A stretch of DNA of 64,000 bases from NCBI GenBank assembly GCA_009773515.1, contig WSXX01000001.1, positions 186,001 through 250,000 on the forward strand. Reading direction: 5' to 3'. Shown one piece after another: positions 16,429-25,113 of this stretch. The notes under the pieces are model-generated. The model had not been told where the DNA came from and did no database searches. It was given only the letters and a program-made list of their open reading frames with translations. Position 1 is the stretch's first letter, and every line of letters starts with the position of its first letter. The stretch comes from Bacteroidota bacterium (GTDB lineage: Bacteria; Bacteroidota; Bacteroidia; Bacteroidales; Lentimicrobiaceae). Made by a program: the position numbers and the translations under genes.

Positions 16429-18030
16429 ATGGCAAAGGCAAGAAAGTTTCCGCACACCTACGTTATCATTTTTTATCTCATTCTTTTTGCGGCAGTGCTC
16501 ACCTGGATAATTCCCGGGGGCCGTTTCGAACGCACAATTGTGGAAGTAGGAGGCACCGAGCGCGAAGTAATTGCCGACGACTCATTCACTTACACCGAAA
16601 GCCAGCCTCAAACCTGGCAGGTATTTTCAGCATTTTTTGATGGATTTGTTGACAAAGCCGACATTATCGTTTTTATTTTGATGATCGGTGGCGCATTCTG
16701 GATTATGAACCACAGCAAAGCCATTGATGTGGGAATTCTCTCATTTCTGGGAAGGGCACGCCGCCTCGAAAATAATCGCACCATCCGTAAACTGGGCGTT
16801 GACAACATTATCATCACACTTATTATATTGCTTTTCAGTGTGTTTGGTGCCACATTTGGTATGAGCGAGGAAACCATAGCTTTCGTTATCATCTTTGTGC
16901 CTTTAGCCATTAGCATGGGATATGATTCCATAACCGGACTTTACGTTTGCTATGTTGCGGCTTCTCTCGGATTTGCCGGAGCCTTGCTTAATCCATTCAC
17001 CATCGGCATCGCACAGGGACTTTCCAATCTGCCGCTTTTCTCGGGAATTGAATACCGCTTTTTCTGCTGGGTGGTCATCAACATTGTGGGAATTGCATAT
17101 ATCCTTAGATACATGCACAAAATAAAGAAAGATCCGACAAAATCACCGGTTTATGAAGATGATGCTTACTGGCGTTCAAGGCAGCAGGATTCCGTTGAAA
17201 AAGTTGAATTCAACACCCCGAAATCGGCATGGTTCAGCTGGATTTTTATATCGGGCGTTTTTACCTATTGTGCTATTGCACTTACCACCACAAAACTTAC
17301 TGTTGGAAATTCATCGGTAATCTGGCCTGTGTTTCCGGTTATTGCCGTTGCATTTGTTATCAGCGGTTATTTTATGCTGCGCAAATCAGTTCACTTTTTT
17401 ATACTTAACCTGCTCACTTTTACCATTTTAATGTTGATTGTTGGAGTAATGGGTTATGGCTGGTATGTGATGGAAATTGCCACTCTTTTCCTCGCGCTGG
17501 GAATATTTTCGGGCATTTCAATGAATTATTCGCCCAATACCATTACAAAACTTTTTCTTGAAGGGGTGAAAGATATTATGGGAGCTGCCCTTGTGGTTGG
17601 CCTTGCGGGAGGTATCATCATCATACTGAACAACGGACAAATCATTGATACACTGCTTCATAACATTTCCGGCGCAATGGCTGATATGGGTAAAATTGCG
17701 ACTGTGGGAACCATGTACCTTATGCAGACGGCCATTAATATATTTATCCCTTCCGGATCGGCCAAAGCAGCACTTACCATGCCCATCATGTCTCAATTTT
17801 CTGATCTTATCGGACTTTCGAGGCAGGCTACCGTTATGGCATTTCAGTTTGGCGATGGTTTTACCAATATGATTACGCCAACTTCAGGTGTGCTGATCGG
17901 AGCATTGGGTGTTGCTAAAATTCCGTTTAATAAATGGGTAAAATGGGTCACTCCGCTGATGATTATTCTGGTAATTCTTGGATTTTTATTGCTGATTCCC
18001 ACAGTAACAATGGAACTTAATGGATTCTGA
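16429..18030 (+). CDS. YfcC/DcuC-family transporter
   Basis: A 533-residue polytopic membrane protein of the YfcC / C4-dicarboxylate carrier family (PF03606), with about 12 membrane segments. Characteristic features are the N-terminal FPHTYVIIFYLILFAAVLTWIIPGG, MIGGAFWIMNHSKAID, GMSEETIAFVIIFVPLAISMGYD and the late IFIPSGSAKAALTMPIMSQFSDL with TPTSGVLIGALG. Related proteins move C4-dicarboxylates, amino acids (arginine/ornithine) or short peptides; the substrate cannot be told from sequence. The 3' end overlaps the next gene (ogt) by 11 bases, so the two are cotranscribed although functionally unrelated. Confidence 0.88.
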   Translation: MAKARKFPHTYVIIFYLILFAAVLTWIIPGGRFERTIVEVGGTEREVIADDSFTYTESQPQTWQVFSAFFDGFVDKADIIVFILMIGGAFWIMNHSKAIDVGILSFLGRARRLENNRTIRKLGVDNIIITLIILLFSVFGATFGMSEETIAFVIIFVPLAISMGYDSITGLYVCYVAASLGFAGALLNPFTIGIAQGLSNLPLFSGIEYRFFCWVVINIVGIAYILRYMHKIKKDPTKSPVYEDDAYWRSRQQDSVEKVEFNTPKSAWFSWIFISGVFTYCAIALTTTKLTVGNSSVIWPVFPVIAVAFVISGYFMLRKSVHFFILNLLTFTILMLIVGVMGYGWYVMEIATLFLALGIFSGISMNYSPNTITKLFLEGVKDIMGAALVVGLAGGIIIILNNGQIIDTLLHNISGAMADMGKIATVGTMYLMQTAINIFIPSGSAKAALTMPIMSQFSDLIGLSRQATVMAFQFGDGFTNMITPTSGVLIGALGVAKIPFNKWVKWVTPLMIILVILGFLLLIPTVTMELNGF

Positions 18031-18508
18031 GGTCACTTCTGAAACCGCTTTCTTCAATTCGCCGGTTGGATGTATTGAATTGACCGGCAAAGGAGGAATA
18101 ATTACCGGCTTGTACTTTCGTGATGTTGAACATGCGGAGAATATCCCCGATTCACTTTCAGAAGCTGCTGCTCAGTTGAAATCATACTTCAAAGGTGAAT
18201 GCCGTGAGTTCAATATTCCTGTAAAACCTGAGGGGACTCCTTTTCAACTGAAAGTCTGGCAAATCCTTTTGGAAATCCCTTACGGGAAAACCATTTCCTA
18301 TGGCGATATTGCAAATAGAATGGGCATTAAGAACGGAGCCAGGGCAGTGGGGCTGGCCAATGGATCAAACCCGGTTTCCGTTATCATACCTTGTCACAGG
18401 GTAATCGGAGCAAACGGCAAACTTGCCGGATATGGCGGAGGACTTTGGCGAAAAGAATGGCTGCTGAAGCTGGAGAAGTCAAATTCCAAGGAAGGCCTTT
18501 TTCAATAA
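18020..18508 (+). CDS. ogt: Methylated-DNA--protein-cysteine methyltransferase
   Basis: Suicide repair protein that removes methyl groups from O6-methylguanine. The 162-residue protein carries the active-site block GLANGSNPVSVIIPCHRVIG with acceptor Cys125, and the helix-turn-helix region PYGKTISYGDIANRMG before it. Length and order match Ogt/MGMT single-domain enzymes. Translation starts inside the 3' end of the transporter gene (11-base overlap), which points to translational coupling. Confidence 0.93.
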   Translation: MDSEVTSETAFFNSPVGCIELTGKGGIITGLYFRDVEHAENIPDSLSEAAAQLKSYFKGECREFNIPVKPEGTPFQLKVWQILLEIPYGKTISYGDIANRMGIKNGARAVGLANGSNPVSVIIPCHRVIGANGKLAGYGGGLWRKEWLLKLEKSNSKEGLFQ

Positions 18509-18551
18509 ACTTTTACTGGTTTCTGATGTTCTGTGTAATCCAGCAATTCTA

Positions 18552-18567
18552 TGTCCGGTTACGAACA
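18552..18567 (+). promoter_or_regulatory. UAS-like palindrome TGTCCG-N4-CGAACA
   Basis: TGTCCGGTTACGAACA is an imperfect palindrome with the same half-sites as TGTCCGCAAGCGAACA at 22012-22027 before the FtsX permease. It lies 75 bases upstream of a sigma-54-like promoter, a normal distance for an enhancer-binding protein. Confidence 0.5.
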
Positions 18568-18573
18568 TTGATG

Positions 18574-18616
18574 ATGCAATTTTGCATACAAATATGTACA
18601 ATTTAACTGTTAAATT
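18574..18616. promoter_or_regulatory. Two further palindromes before the GyrI-like gene
   Basis: ATGCAATTTTGCAT (18574-18587) is a perfect 14-base palindrome, and AATTTAACTGTTAAATT (18600-18616) has perfect 8-base arms around a single base. They may be operators; no factor can be named. Confidence 0.35.
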
Positions 18617-18641
18617 CTGGAATTCAATCAATTAAAAACTC

Positions 18642-18657
18642 TGGCATAAAAATGGAA
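18642..18657 (+). promoter_or_regulatory. Sigma-54-like promoter
   Basis: TGGCATAAAAATGGAA keeps the -24 GG and a G at the -12 position with sigma-54 spacing (TGGCAT-N7-GAA). The same pattern occurs at 22113-22128. It overlaps an in-frame ATG at 18657, which argues for translation from 18705. Confidence 0.4.
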
Positions 18658-18704
18658 TGGAAAAAATACCGTTCCAAAGTGATGTCAATAAAACCACTGA
18701 AAAC

Positions 18705-19259
18705 ATGAAGAAAAAATTCTTTGTTACGCTGATTGTTATCTTTATGGCCATACCATCAATACTTGTACTTGCTCTTGCATGGACAGGATTTTTCAGCAAT
18801 ACTGAACTTGTTGAGAAAAAAATGGGACCTTATTTTATGGTGTATGAAGATCATAAAGGAGCCTATAAAGGCACAGCCGACATCATGGATAACATTTATT
18901 ATCAACTGCTTGAAGAAGATAATATTGAGACATTCAAAGGTTTCGGAATCTATTTCGACAATCCCAAGGAAACGGCAGAGGAAGAGCTCCGCAGCCTGGC
19001 AGGTTGCATAGTGGAGACCGCAGATACAGCAAAAGTAAAAGCACTCGGGAATAAATACAAAATCATGGAAATCCCGGAAAGGCGATATGTTACCGCCGAA
19101 ATCCGTAACCGCGGGCAACTCTCAATTTTTGCCGGAATTGTGAAAGTGTATCCGTCAATAGAAAAGTACATGAAGGAAAAAAACTATCCCGCTGTTCCCG
19201 CGATGGAGATTTATGATCACAACAAGACCATTATCTACCTGTTTGAAATCAAGGAGTAA
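18705..19259 (+). CDS. GyrI-like (SOUL/effector-binding fold) membrane-anchored protein
   Basis: A 184-residue protein with one N-terminal membrane segment (KKKFFVTLIVIFMAIPSILVLALAW) followed by a GyrI-like small-molecule-binding fold. Recognisable strands are ELVEKKMGPYFMVYEDHKGAY, FKGFGIYFDNP, KYKIMEIPERRYVTAEI and the closing AMEIYDHNKTIIYLFEI. Its location is the outer face of the cytoplasmic membrane. The family binds cationic or hydrophobic compounds, or heme in the SOUL branch; the ligand is unknown. I chose the ATG at 18705 because the hydrophobic segment then starts at the N-terminus and because the ATG at 18657 overlaps the proposed promoter. Its UAS resembles that of the FtsX permease, suggesting a shared envelope-stress signal. 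Confidence 0.75.
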   Translation: MKKKFFVTLIVIFMAIPSILVLALAWTGFFSNTELVEKKMGPYFMVYEDHKGAYKGTADIMDNIYYQLLEEDNIETFKGFGIYFDNPKETAEEELRSLAGCIVETADTAKVKALGNKYKIMEIPERRYVTAEIRNRGQLSIFAGIVKVYPSIEKYMKEKNYPAVPAMEIYDHNKTIIYLFEIKE

Positions 19260-19323
19260 GCTTTATCAGTAAAGTTGCTTCTTCAAATAAACAACCCAAC
19301 CTTATCAACTAAAAAGTACTGCC

Positions 19324-19593
19324 ATGAGAGAAGTTGTAATTCTGATTCCCGACACTGAAGCCGAGCAAAATGTTGAAATTGAAGTCCGGATCAACGGACG
19401 CAAAAAAACCTTGCAATACCGTGTTGAACTTGTAAACTGGGAAGGTACCGCTCCCACTGCTGACGAGCGTTTTACAGTTCTCAAACACCGTATTGATGCT
19501 TACGACAAAAACTGGGAGCTCGTTGAAATCGGAGCGCCGGATAAGGAAAATATTCCACTGGTTTTCAGAAAAAAAGGAAGTGTTTTGGAGTGA
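19324..19593 (+). CDS. Conserved hypothetical small protein
   Basis: An 89-residue soluble protein with no signal peptide or membrane segment. It begins with three predicted strands (EVVILIPD, NVEIEVRI, KTLQYRVELVNW), then a helix with DERFTVLKHRIDAYDKNWELVEIG and a last strand IPLVFRKK. I do not recognise a function. It sits 64 bases after the GyrI-like gene in the same orientation and converges with the TPR gene with 13 bases between stops. Confidence 0.65.
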   Translation: MREVVILIPDTEAEQNVEIEVRINGRKKTLQYRVELVNWEGTAPTADERFTVLKHRIDAYDKNWELVEIGAPDKENIPLVFRKKGSVLE

Positions 19594-19606
19594 GTTGTCC
19601 AGTAAG

Positions 19607-21841
19607 TTAACTCCCCTCCCCTGCCCTGAACCGCACATAATCCATCATAAGCGGAAGTTCGCTGGCATCTACGCCATTTGATATCAGATATTTACCATCT
19701 GAAACAAAGCCTTTGAGAAATGAGGTGATATCACCTCCCCTTTGCCGGATACTGTTGATGTAATGCTCTGCGGCAGTTTGTTTTTCACCGAGTGAAAATG
19801 CCAGATGTCCTGCATTCATATAGTCATAAGCATTGGGTTCCATTCCCAGCAATTGATCATAATATGGGGCTGCTTCTTCGGTTCTGCCCAAAATCAGCAA
19901 ACACCAGGCAACCGGCCGCATTGCTCTGGGCGAACCCTGATCGGCAAATTCAATGCGGTAGAAATAATCCAGCGCCTTTTCGGGTTCATTAAGATTAAGA
20001 TAGCATGTTCCGATGGCCGCTGCAGTCTTCAGGTTGTCAGATTCAAAAATATCCTGCTCAAGGTAAGTTTCGAGGGCTGCACGCGTATTATTCAGTTTCA
20101 GATGGCATTGGGCAATTTTTCCAAGCAACCATATGCGGTTGGTATCGAAAAGATCTGCTTTGCGATAACTTGCAATAGCTTCTTCGTATTTTCCTGTTTG
20201 CTGATGACAATACCCTGACTTTTCGTACAATTCAGCATAACTTTCGCCGGATTGTTCAAGGCTTTGGTATATCCGAAGGGCTTCATCATAATGATCATGA
20301 TCAAAATAAAATGAAGCGATGGATTTTAAGCGCTGCTTGTCACGTGCCAATAATCTGAAGATTTCAGTATTGTGAACCTCAAGCGGCAAGGAAAAAATAT
20401 CGCCGATCTCACCTTTGAGTGGATGCAACCTGAAAAACCGGTATAAATCCTGAATGTATTGAATTACAATACGTTTGTTGCGAAGATACGGATCACTTAG
20501 CTCTTCACCGGCAAGTTCTTCAAACTGCTCAGCCTCAGCTCCAAACATCTGACCCATCATGTTTTTCTGCGCTTCGGGCATGTTTGATATATTGAGAATA
20601 AACGAGAATTTGTCAGAATTACACATATAAACTGATTTCTCAATGCCTTCGGAAAGAACTTTGCGAAATTCATCAGACTCATCGCGTAAAGCATTCACTA
20701 CAGCAAAATGTTCTTTATAAAATGGCATAAACCAGTTTGGCAATTCCCTGAAAAAGCTGAACGATTTGAGCATTGAAAATGCGCCGAGAAAAACATCAGC
20801 GCCATCCATCTGCATGTTGGTAAGCTCTTCCAGCTTTCTGACAAGTCCCGGCTGATTGTCGAAATACTTTTCCCAGTCGGGATTTTTATCCTGAAACTCT
20901 TCAGGGGTCATCAGCTTTTCGAGGTTCAGTTTTTCGCTGAGTTCTTCGTTGAACTTTATCACATCCGGAATAATCTCATCGCGAAACTTTCGCGTGATTT
21001 TTTCGGTATCCTTTGCACGGATCAGCTGTATAATAACTGCTTCTGACTCTAAAGAGAACCGCTCATTGTCTTTAAGCACAGATAATCTGTCCATGATTGA
21101 ATTACTCAGCAGAATCCGGTTATCATAGATGCTGAAAGAGATGATCATACCAACAAGTGCGCGTTGAGCAATACGGGGATCATCGGCATTGTAAAGATCG
21201 GCGAGTAAAATTAATTTTCGTGAATCGAAACAGCGTAACATTCCCAGGGTCAGGGCACTGACCATCATTGATTTTTCATACCAGGGAATTGACGGGCTAT
21301 CAAAAATACGGGCAACCTGACTTGCATCGTCCTCCGAAAGTTTATCGGTAAGCCACAGAAGTCCAAAAGCCCTCAGTATGGCTTTGCGATGCTGAATGGC
21401 AGTCTCACTTTCGGTTTCATCATCAAAAAGCACTGTATCGCGCAACATTTCGTCGAGCTCATGATCGAAAGAAAGACCCATCAGGCTTTCAGCCATATCT
21501 TCATTCTCGCGCCGCATGTCGCTTTCGAGATTACGTTTCATAGAAACCAACTGCATTCCGGTTTTCGAGATCAGCTCCATGCGAAGGTTGTCGGCCAGTT
21601 CATAAACCGAAACCAGCAAACGGTTGTAAATTTTATCGCGGCTTGGGTCAGGAACCCCTTTTATGGTATAACTGAGCATATTCGCGTAAGTAAAACGCAA
21701 CTCCTCAATGCGCGGCAAATAACCGGCATTTCCTTTAAGAAAAGGAAGTGAAGCAATTTTATTGAGGGCATCGATGATTCGTTGCTGCTTAATCAAATCG
21801 CCAACTCTTGTGTACCAATCTTCTATTTCACGAAAATTCAT
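19607..21841 (-). CDS. Cytoplasmic TPR-repeat protein
   Basis: A 744-residue soluble protein without a signal peptide. The first about 480 residues are helical and rich in charged residues, of unknown family. Residues about 515-720 contain tetratricopeptide repeats: YDEALRIYQSLEQSGESYAELYEKSGYCHQQTGKYEEAIASYRKA is typical, followed by at least three more units (NNTRAALETYLEQDIF, NEPEKALDYFYRIEF, GRTEEAAPYYDQLL). It likely acts as a scaffold. It is transcribed alone. Homologues of this size are common in Bacteroidota, but I know no assigned role. Confidence 0.8.
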   Translation of the reverse strand: MNFREIEDWYTRVGDLIKQQRIIDALNKIASLPFLKGNAGYLPRIEELRFTYANMLSYTIKGVPDPSRDKIYNRLLVSVYELADNLRMELISKTGMQLVSMKRNLESDMRRENEDMAESLMGLSFDHELDEMLRDTVLFDDETESETAIQHRKAILRAFGLLWLTDKLSEDDASQVARIFDSPSIPWYEKSMMVSALTLGMLRCFDSRKLILLADLYNADDPRIAQRALVGMIISFSIYDNRILLSNSIMDRLSVLKDNERFSLESEAVIIQLIRAKDTEKITRKFRDEIIPDVIKFNEELSEKLNLEKLMTPEEFQDKNPDWEKYFDNQPGLVRKLEELTNMQMDGADVFLGAFSMLKSFSFFRELPNWFMPFYKEHFAVVNALRDESDEFRKVLSEGIEKSVYMCNSDKFSFILNISNMPEAQKNMMGQMFGAEAEQFEELAGEELSDPYLRNKRIVIQYIQDLYRFFRLHPLKGEIGDIFSLPLEVHNTEIFRLLARDKQRLKSIASFYFDHDHYDEALRIYQSLEQSGESYAELYEKSGYCHQQTGKYEEAIASYRKADLFDTNRIWLLGKIAQCHLKLNNTRAALETYLEQDIFESDNLKTAAAIGTCYLNLNEPEKALDYFYRIEFADQGSPRAMRPVAWCLLILGRTEEAAPYYDQLLGMEPNAYDYMNAGHLAFSLGEKQTAAEHYINSIRQRGGDITSFLKGFVSDGKYLISNGVDASELPLMMDYVRFRAGEGS

Positions 21842-22011
21842 AATTTCAGGTAAAAGGTAAAACCAATGGCTTGAAAACTAAAATTACAAAGAATATCTTC
21901 TTTTTTTATAAGAATCCTTTTCAACTTCTCTGAATTGATTTTCAAATCATTAATTTAATGCTTTCAAAAACCGTGCAGTAAGCATAAAACTGACACAATT
22001 GCAGCATTGGA

Positions 22012-22049
22012 TGTCCGCAAGCGAACACAATTGTATTCACAAACGAACA
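22012..22049 (+). promoter_or_regulatory. UAS-like operator pair (TGTCCG-N4-CGAACA)
   Basis: TGTCCGCAAGCGAACA (22012-22027) is an imperfect palindrome; 22 bases on, a second site ends in a perfect CGAACA half-site (to 22049) with a degenerate left half. The spacing is about two helical turns. The pair is 64-100 bases upstream of the sigma-54-like promoter at 22113. Confidence 0.5.
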
Positions 22050-22112
22050 ACTTAAACCGAATAAAGCAAACAGATCGCCATAATTGCCTGGCTGTCTTTA
22101 CTTTATCTTTTG

Positions 22113-22128
22113 TGGCATGATTCATGAA
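22113..22128 (+). promoter_or_regulatory. Sigma-54-like promoter
   Basis: TGGCATGATTCATGAA has the -24 GG and a G at -12 with correct spacing, 30 bases before the ATG. The -12 element lacks the usual C of TTGCA, so the match is imperfect, but the same pattern appears at 18642-18657 behind the same UAS. Confidence 0.4.
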
Positions 22129-22157
22129 TTTAAAGCAATGAATAAATCACTTTAGGT

Positions 22158-24578
22158 ATGCTAATCAACTATTTCAGAAGTGCATTGCGTAATTTCAGCC
22201 GGAACAAAGGCTATGCGCTTATAAATATTCTTGGACTTTCACTGGGAATAACAGCAACCATATTTATATTGCTTTACATCAACGATGAGTTGGGTTATGA
22301 TAAACATTTCCCAAATTACAAAAGAATTTACAGGGCGGAAGGTGATTTTACAATCAACAATAAACACGACCGCTTTGCCATAAATTCAATGGCAATGGGT
22401 CCCGCACTTAAACTCGAAATTCCGGAAGTAGAGATGTATTGCAGGTTCAACCGCAACGACAATCTGATTATCCGCTACGAAGACAAGGAATTTATTGAGA
22501 AGTTGGCGTATTTTGCCGACTCTACTGCCCCGGCAATGTTTTCATTACAATTCATCGAAGGCACTCCCGAAAGATCTCTTGCTGAACCTTTTACACTGAT
22601 TATGAGTGAATCGCAAGCTGTAAAATATTTCGGCAAGGATCAGGCATTTGGCAAAACAGTTATAACAGCCAACGGAAGAAGTTACAAAGTAACCGGCGTT
22701 TTTAAAGACCTTCCGGATAACACCCACATGAAATTTGACTTGTTGATGTCGATGGAAACTCTTGCAACCATTGTCGGCGCAGAAAGATTCAGAAGTCTGG
22801 AGCCCATGGCATTCTGGAATGTCAACAGCTATACATTTATTCTTCTGAACGAAAATGCACAAATAGAACAGGTGATGGATAAGTTTCCGGCCATTTATGA
22901 TAAGTACATGAAGGAAATCGGCGACCAGATCAACGCTTCATTCGATCTGATGACTACCAGAATTGACAAGATACACCTCACCTCTAAACTCTCAGCAGAT
23001 CTGCCGGTGGGCAATATGGCTTACATTTATGTTTTTGGGGTTGTGGCGGTATTTATTTTACTGCTTGCCGCGATAAATTATATGAATCTGGCAACAGCAA
23101 GGGCTGCCGGGCGCGCCCGCGAGGTTGGTTTACGAAAAGTGGTTGGCGCAAACCGTGGACAGCTGGCATGGCAATTTCTCAGCGAAAGCCTTTTACTTTC
23201 AGCAGCTTCATTTATTATTTCACTCGGAATAATGCAACTTATGCTCCCTATGTTTAATGATATATCGGGCAAACAACTGTCGTTCAGCTTTATTGGCAAT
23301 CCTTACATTTTTCTCGGGATTCTTGGCATAGCCTTTCTTACCGGATTATTGTCAGGCGCTTACCCTGCTGCATTTCTCTCCTCGTTTCAGCCGGCGGTTG
23401 TGCTGAAAGGCAAAGTTCAATCGGGGAGCAAAGGATCATGGTTGCGCAAAGGTCTGGTAACATTTCAGCTGCTTATCTCGGTGGTGATGATCACCGGAAC
23501 TCTGGTAATTTTTGATCAGCTCAGCTTTATGCGAAAATCAGATATTGGCTTTAACAAGGAAAACGTTATGGTTCTTGAAATTCAGGACACAGCTTTCCGG
23601 CGAAAAACCGAATCTTTCAGAAATGAATTGCTTCAGAACCCAAACATATTAAAAACCAGTATGTCGTTTGGCATTCCTGGTGGTAATCACGGCATACAGG
23701 TAATGCGTGTGGAAAAGGAAGATAAAATGCAGGAATATGCCATGAACCTCATGCCTTGCGATTATGACTTTATCGATTTACTTGATCTTAAATTGGTAAA
23801 AGGTCGGAATTTTAGCCGTGATATGGGTTCTGACAAACTTGAAGCAGTTATCATCAACGAAACTGCAGCCAAAGCACTCGGCTGGGGCGATGATGCTATT
23901 GGTAAAAAAATTCATCACAACTTTGAACTTGATGGAAGCGGCGGCCGCCTGATGAAAGTGATTGGTGTGGTGAAAGATTTTAACTTCACCTCGCTTCACA
24001 ACAAAATTGAACCCATCGTTCTTTTTATTCCTGAATTCCCGATGAATCTGCTCAGCATCAGGCTGAAACCTGGAGCAGGCGCGCAAACGGTGGAGTTTAT
24101 CAGGGAGAAATGGATTCAACATGGCGCCAACCGTCCGTTTGACTACTATTTTCTTGGTAAAAATTATGAAGAAAAATATGCTGCAGAATCCAACCTTGGT
24201 AAAGTATTTACCATTTTTGCTGCACTCTCTATTTTTATTGCTTTGCTAGGTCTGATCGGGCTTTCATCCTTTACCGCGATGCAAAGAACCAAAGAAATTG
24301 GCATCCGCAAGGTGCTTGGTGCTTCGGTTCAAGCTGTGTTGAGGATGTTTTATAAAGAATCTGTCATCCTGGTTTTGATCGCTTTTGTAATTGCTGTCCC
24401 GCTTTCATGGTATTTTCTGGACAAATGGCTCGAAAATTTCGCCTATCACATTAACCTGGGCTGGACTACATTTGCAGTTGCCGGATTAATAGCCCTGATA
24501 GTTACGATTCTCTCGGTGAGTTTTCATTCTTTAAAAGCAGCAACAGCAAATCCTGTTAATGCCATCAAATATGAATAA
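22158..24578 (+). CDS. FtsX/MacB-like ABC transporter permease (orphan)
   Basis: An 806-residue protein of the large Bacteroidota MacB-type permease family. It has two halves, each an FtsX domain with a MacB periplasmic core. The N-terminus MLINYFRSALRNFSRNKGYALINILGLSLGI is typical. Membrane segments cluster at residues about 20-42, 280-420, 428-450 and 680-800. The motif ARAAGRAREVGLRKVVGA is repeated in the second half as AMQRTKEIGIRKVLGAS. Such permeases move lipoproteins, peptides or transmit envelope signals with an ATPase partner. No ATPase gene is nearby, so the partner must be encoded elsewhere. A small secreted NTF2-like protein follows 48 bases later. The upstream region carries the UAS and sigma-54-like promoter. 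Confidence 0.92.
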   Translation: MLINYFRSALRNFSRNKGYALINILGLSLGITATIFILLYINDELGYDKHFPNYKRIYRAEGDFTINNKHDRFAINSMAMGPALKLEIPEVEMYCRFNRNDNLIIRYEDKEFIEKLAYFADSTAPAMFSLQFIEGTPERSLAEPFTLIMSESQAVKYFGKDQAFGKTVITANGRSYKVTGVFKDLPDNTHMKFDLLMSMETLATIVGAERFRSLEPMAFWNVNSYTFILLNENAQIEQVMDKFPAIYDKYMKEIGDQINASFDLMTTRIDKIHLTSKLSADLPVGNMAYIYVFGVVAVFILLLAAINYMNLATARAAGRAREVGLRKVVGANRGQLAWQFLSESLLLSAASFIISLGIMQLMLPMFNDISGKQLSFSFIGNPYIFLGILGIAFLTGLLSGAYPAAFLSSFQPAVVLKGKVQSGSKGSWLRKGLVTFQLLISVVMITGTLVIFDQLSFMRKSDIGFNKENVMVLEIQDTAFRRKTESFRNELLQNPNILKTSMSFGIPGGNHGIQVMRVEKEDKMQEYAMNLMPCDYDFIDLLDLKLVKGRNFSRDMGSDKLEAVIINETAAKALGWGDDAIGKKIHHNFELDGSGGRLMKVIGVVKDFNFTSLHNKIEPIVLFIPEFPMNLLSIRLKPGAGAQTVEFIREKWIQHGANRPFDYYFLGKNYEEKYAAESNLGKVFTIFAALSIFIALLGLIGLSSFTAMQRTKEIGIRKVLGASVQAVLRMFYKESVILVLIAFVIAVPLSWYFLDKWLENFAYHINLGWTTFAVAGLIALIVTILSVSFHSLKAATANPVNAIKYE

Positions 24579-24595
24579 ACCTGGGTTCGCCAGGT
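24579..24595 (+). other. Intercistronic hairpin
   Basis: ACCTGG, GTTCG, CCAGGT: a small stable hairpin just after the permease stop, without a T-run. It could be an mRNA processing or 3'-stabilising structure between the permease and the next gene. Confidence 0.45.
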
Positions 24596-24626
24596 AAAAA
24601 CACTTTGTAAAACCAAAATAAGTACC

Positions 24627-25073
24627 ATGAAACGAATCATTTTAACATTGGCCTTAGCGATTGGTATTGGGTTGCCAACAATGCTTTCCGCTCAAAACAA
24701 TACCGATGAAGATCAGATTAAATCGGTGATTGACAAAGCTTACATCGAAGGAATTCATAATCTTGGAGACCTTGAGGAAATCAGAAAAGGTTTCCACCCT
24801 GGCTTTGATCTGCTGATTATGCGAAACAACCTTTTGTCGAAACTCCCGATATACACCTGGCTTGAAACCACCGAACGCCGCAAAGCAGAGAATCCAAACG
24901 GCCCTGAACACAAAACAACTGTCAAGTATCTTATGATTGACATTGTTGAGACTGCCGCCATTGCCAAAATTGAGCTTTACCGCGAAGACAAACTGCAATT
25001 TACCGATTATCTGTCGCTTTATAAATTCAATGAAGGATGGAGAATTGTGAGTAAGATTTATCAGCAACATTAG
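24627..25073 (+). CDS. Secreted NTF2-like (putative lumazine-binding family) protein
   Basis: A 148-residue exported protein with a signal peptide ending near MLSAQ (residue 23). The mature part has the NTF2-like alpha+beta fold of the putative lumazine-binding family (PF12893): DQIKSVIDKAYIEGIHNLGDLEEIRKGFHPGFDLLI, PIYTWLETTERRK, TTVKYLMIDIVETAAIAKIELYR and DYLSLYKFNEGWRIVSKIYQ. The catalytic or binding role of this family is not established despite the name. It follows the FtsX permease and is probably on the same transcript. Confidence 0.82.
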   Translation: MKRIILTLALAIGIGLPTMLSAQNNTDEDQIKSVIDKAYIEGIHNLGDLEEIRKGFHPGFDLLIMRNNLLSKLPIYTWLETTERRKAENPNGPEHKTTVKYLMIDIVETAAIAKIELYREDKLQFTDYLSLYKFNEGWRIVSKIYQQH

Positions 25074-25080
25074 AATTTCC

Positions 25081-25113
25081 GGAATACCTGAAAAATACAG
25101 TTCAGGTAATTCC
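25081..25113. terminator. Bidirectional hairpin terminator
   Basis: GGAATACCTGAA and TTCAGGTAATTCC pair over 12 bases with one bulge around an eight-base loop, between converging genes; it overlaps the last codons of the dus gene. Confidence 0.6.

Noticed and set aside
18657-18704. Start of the GyrI-like protein at 18657
   Set aside because: It would overlap the -12 element of the proposed promoter and place polar residues before the membrane anchor.
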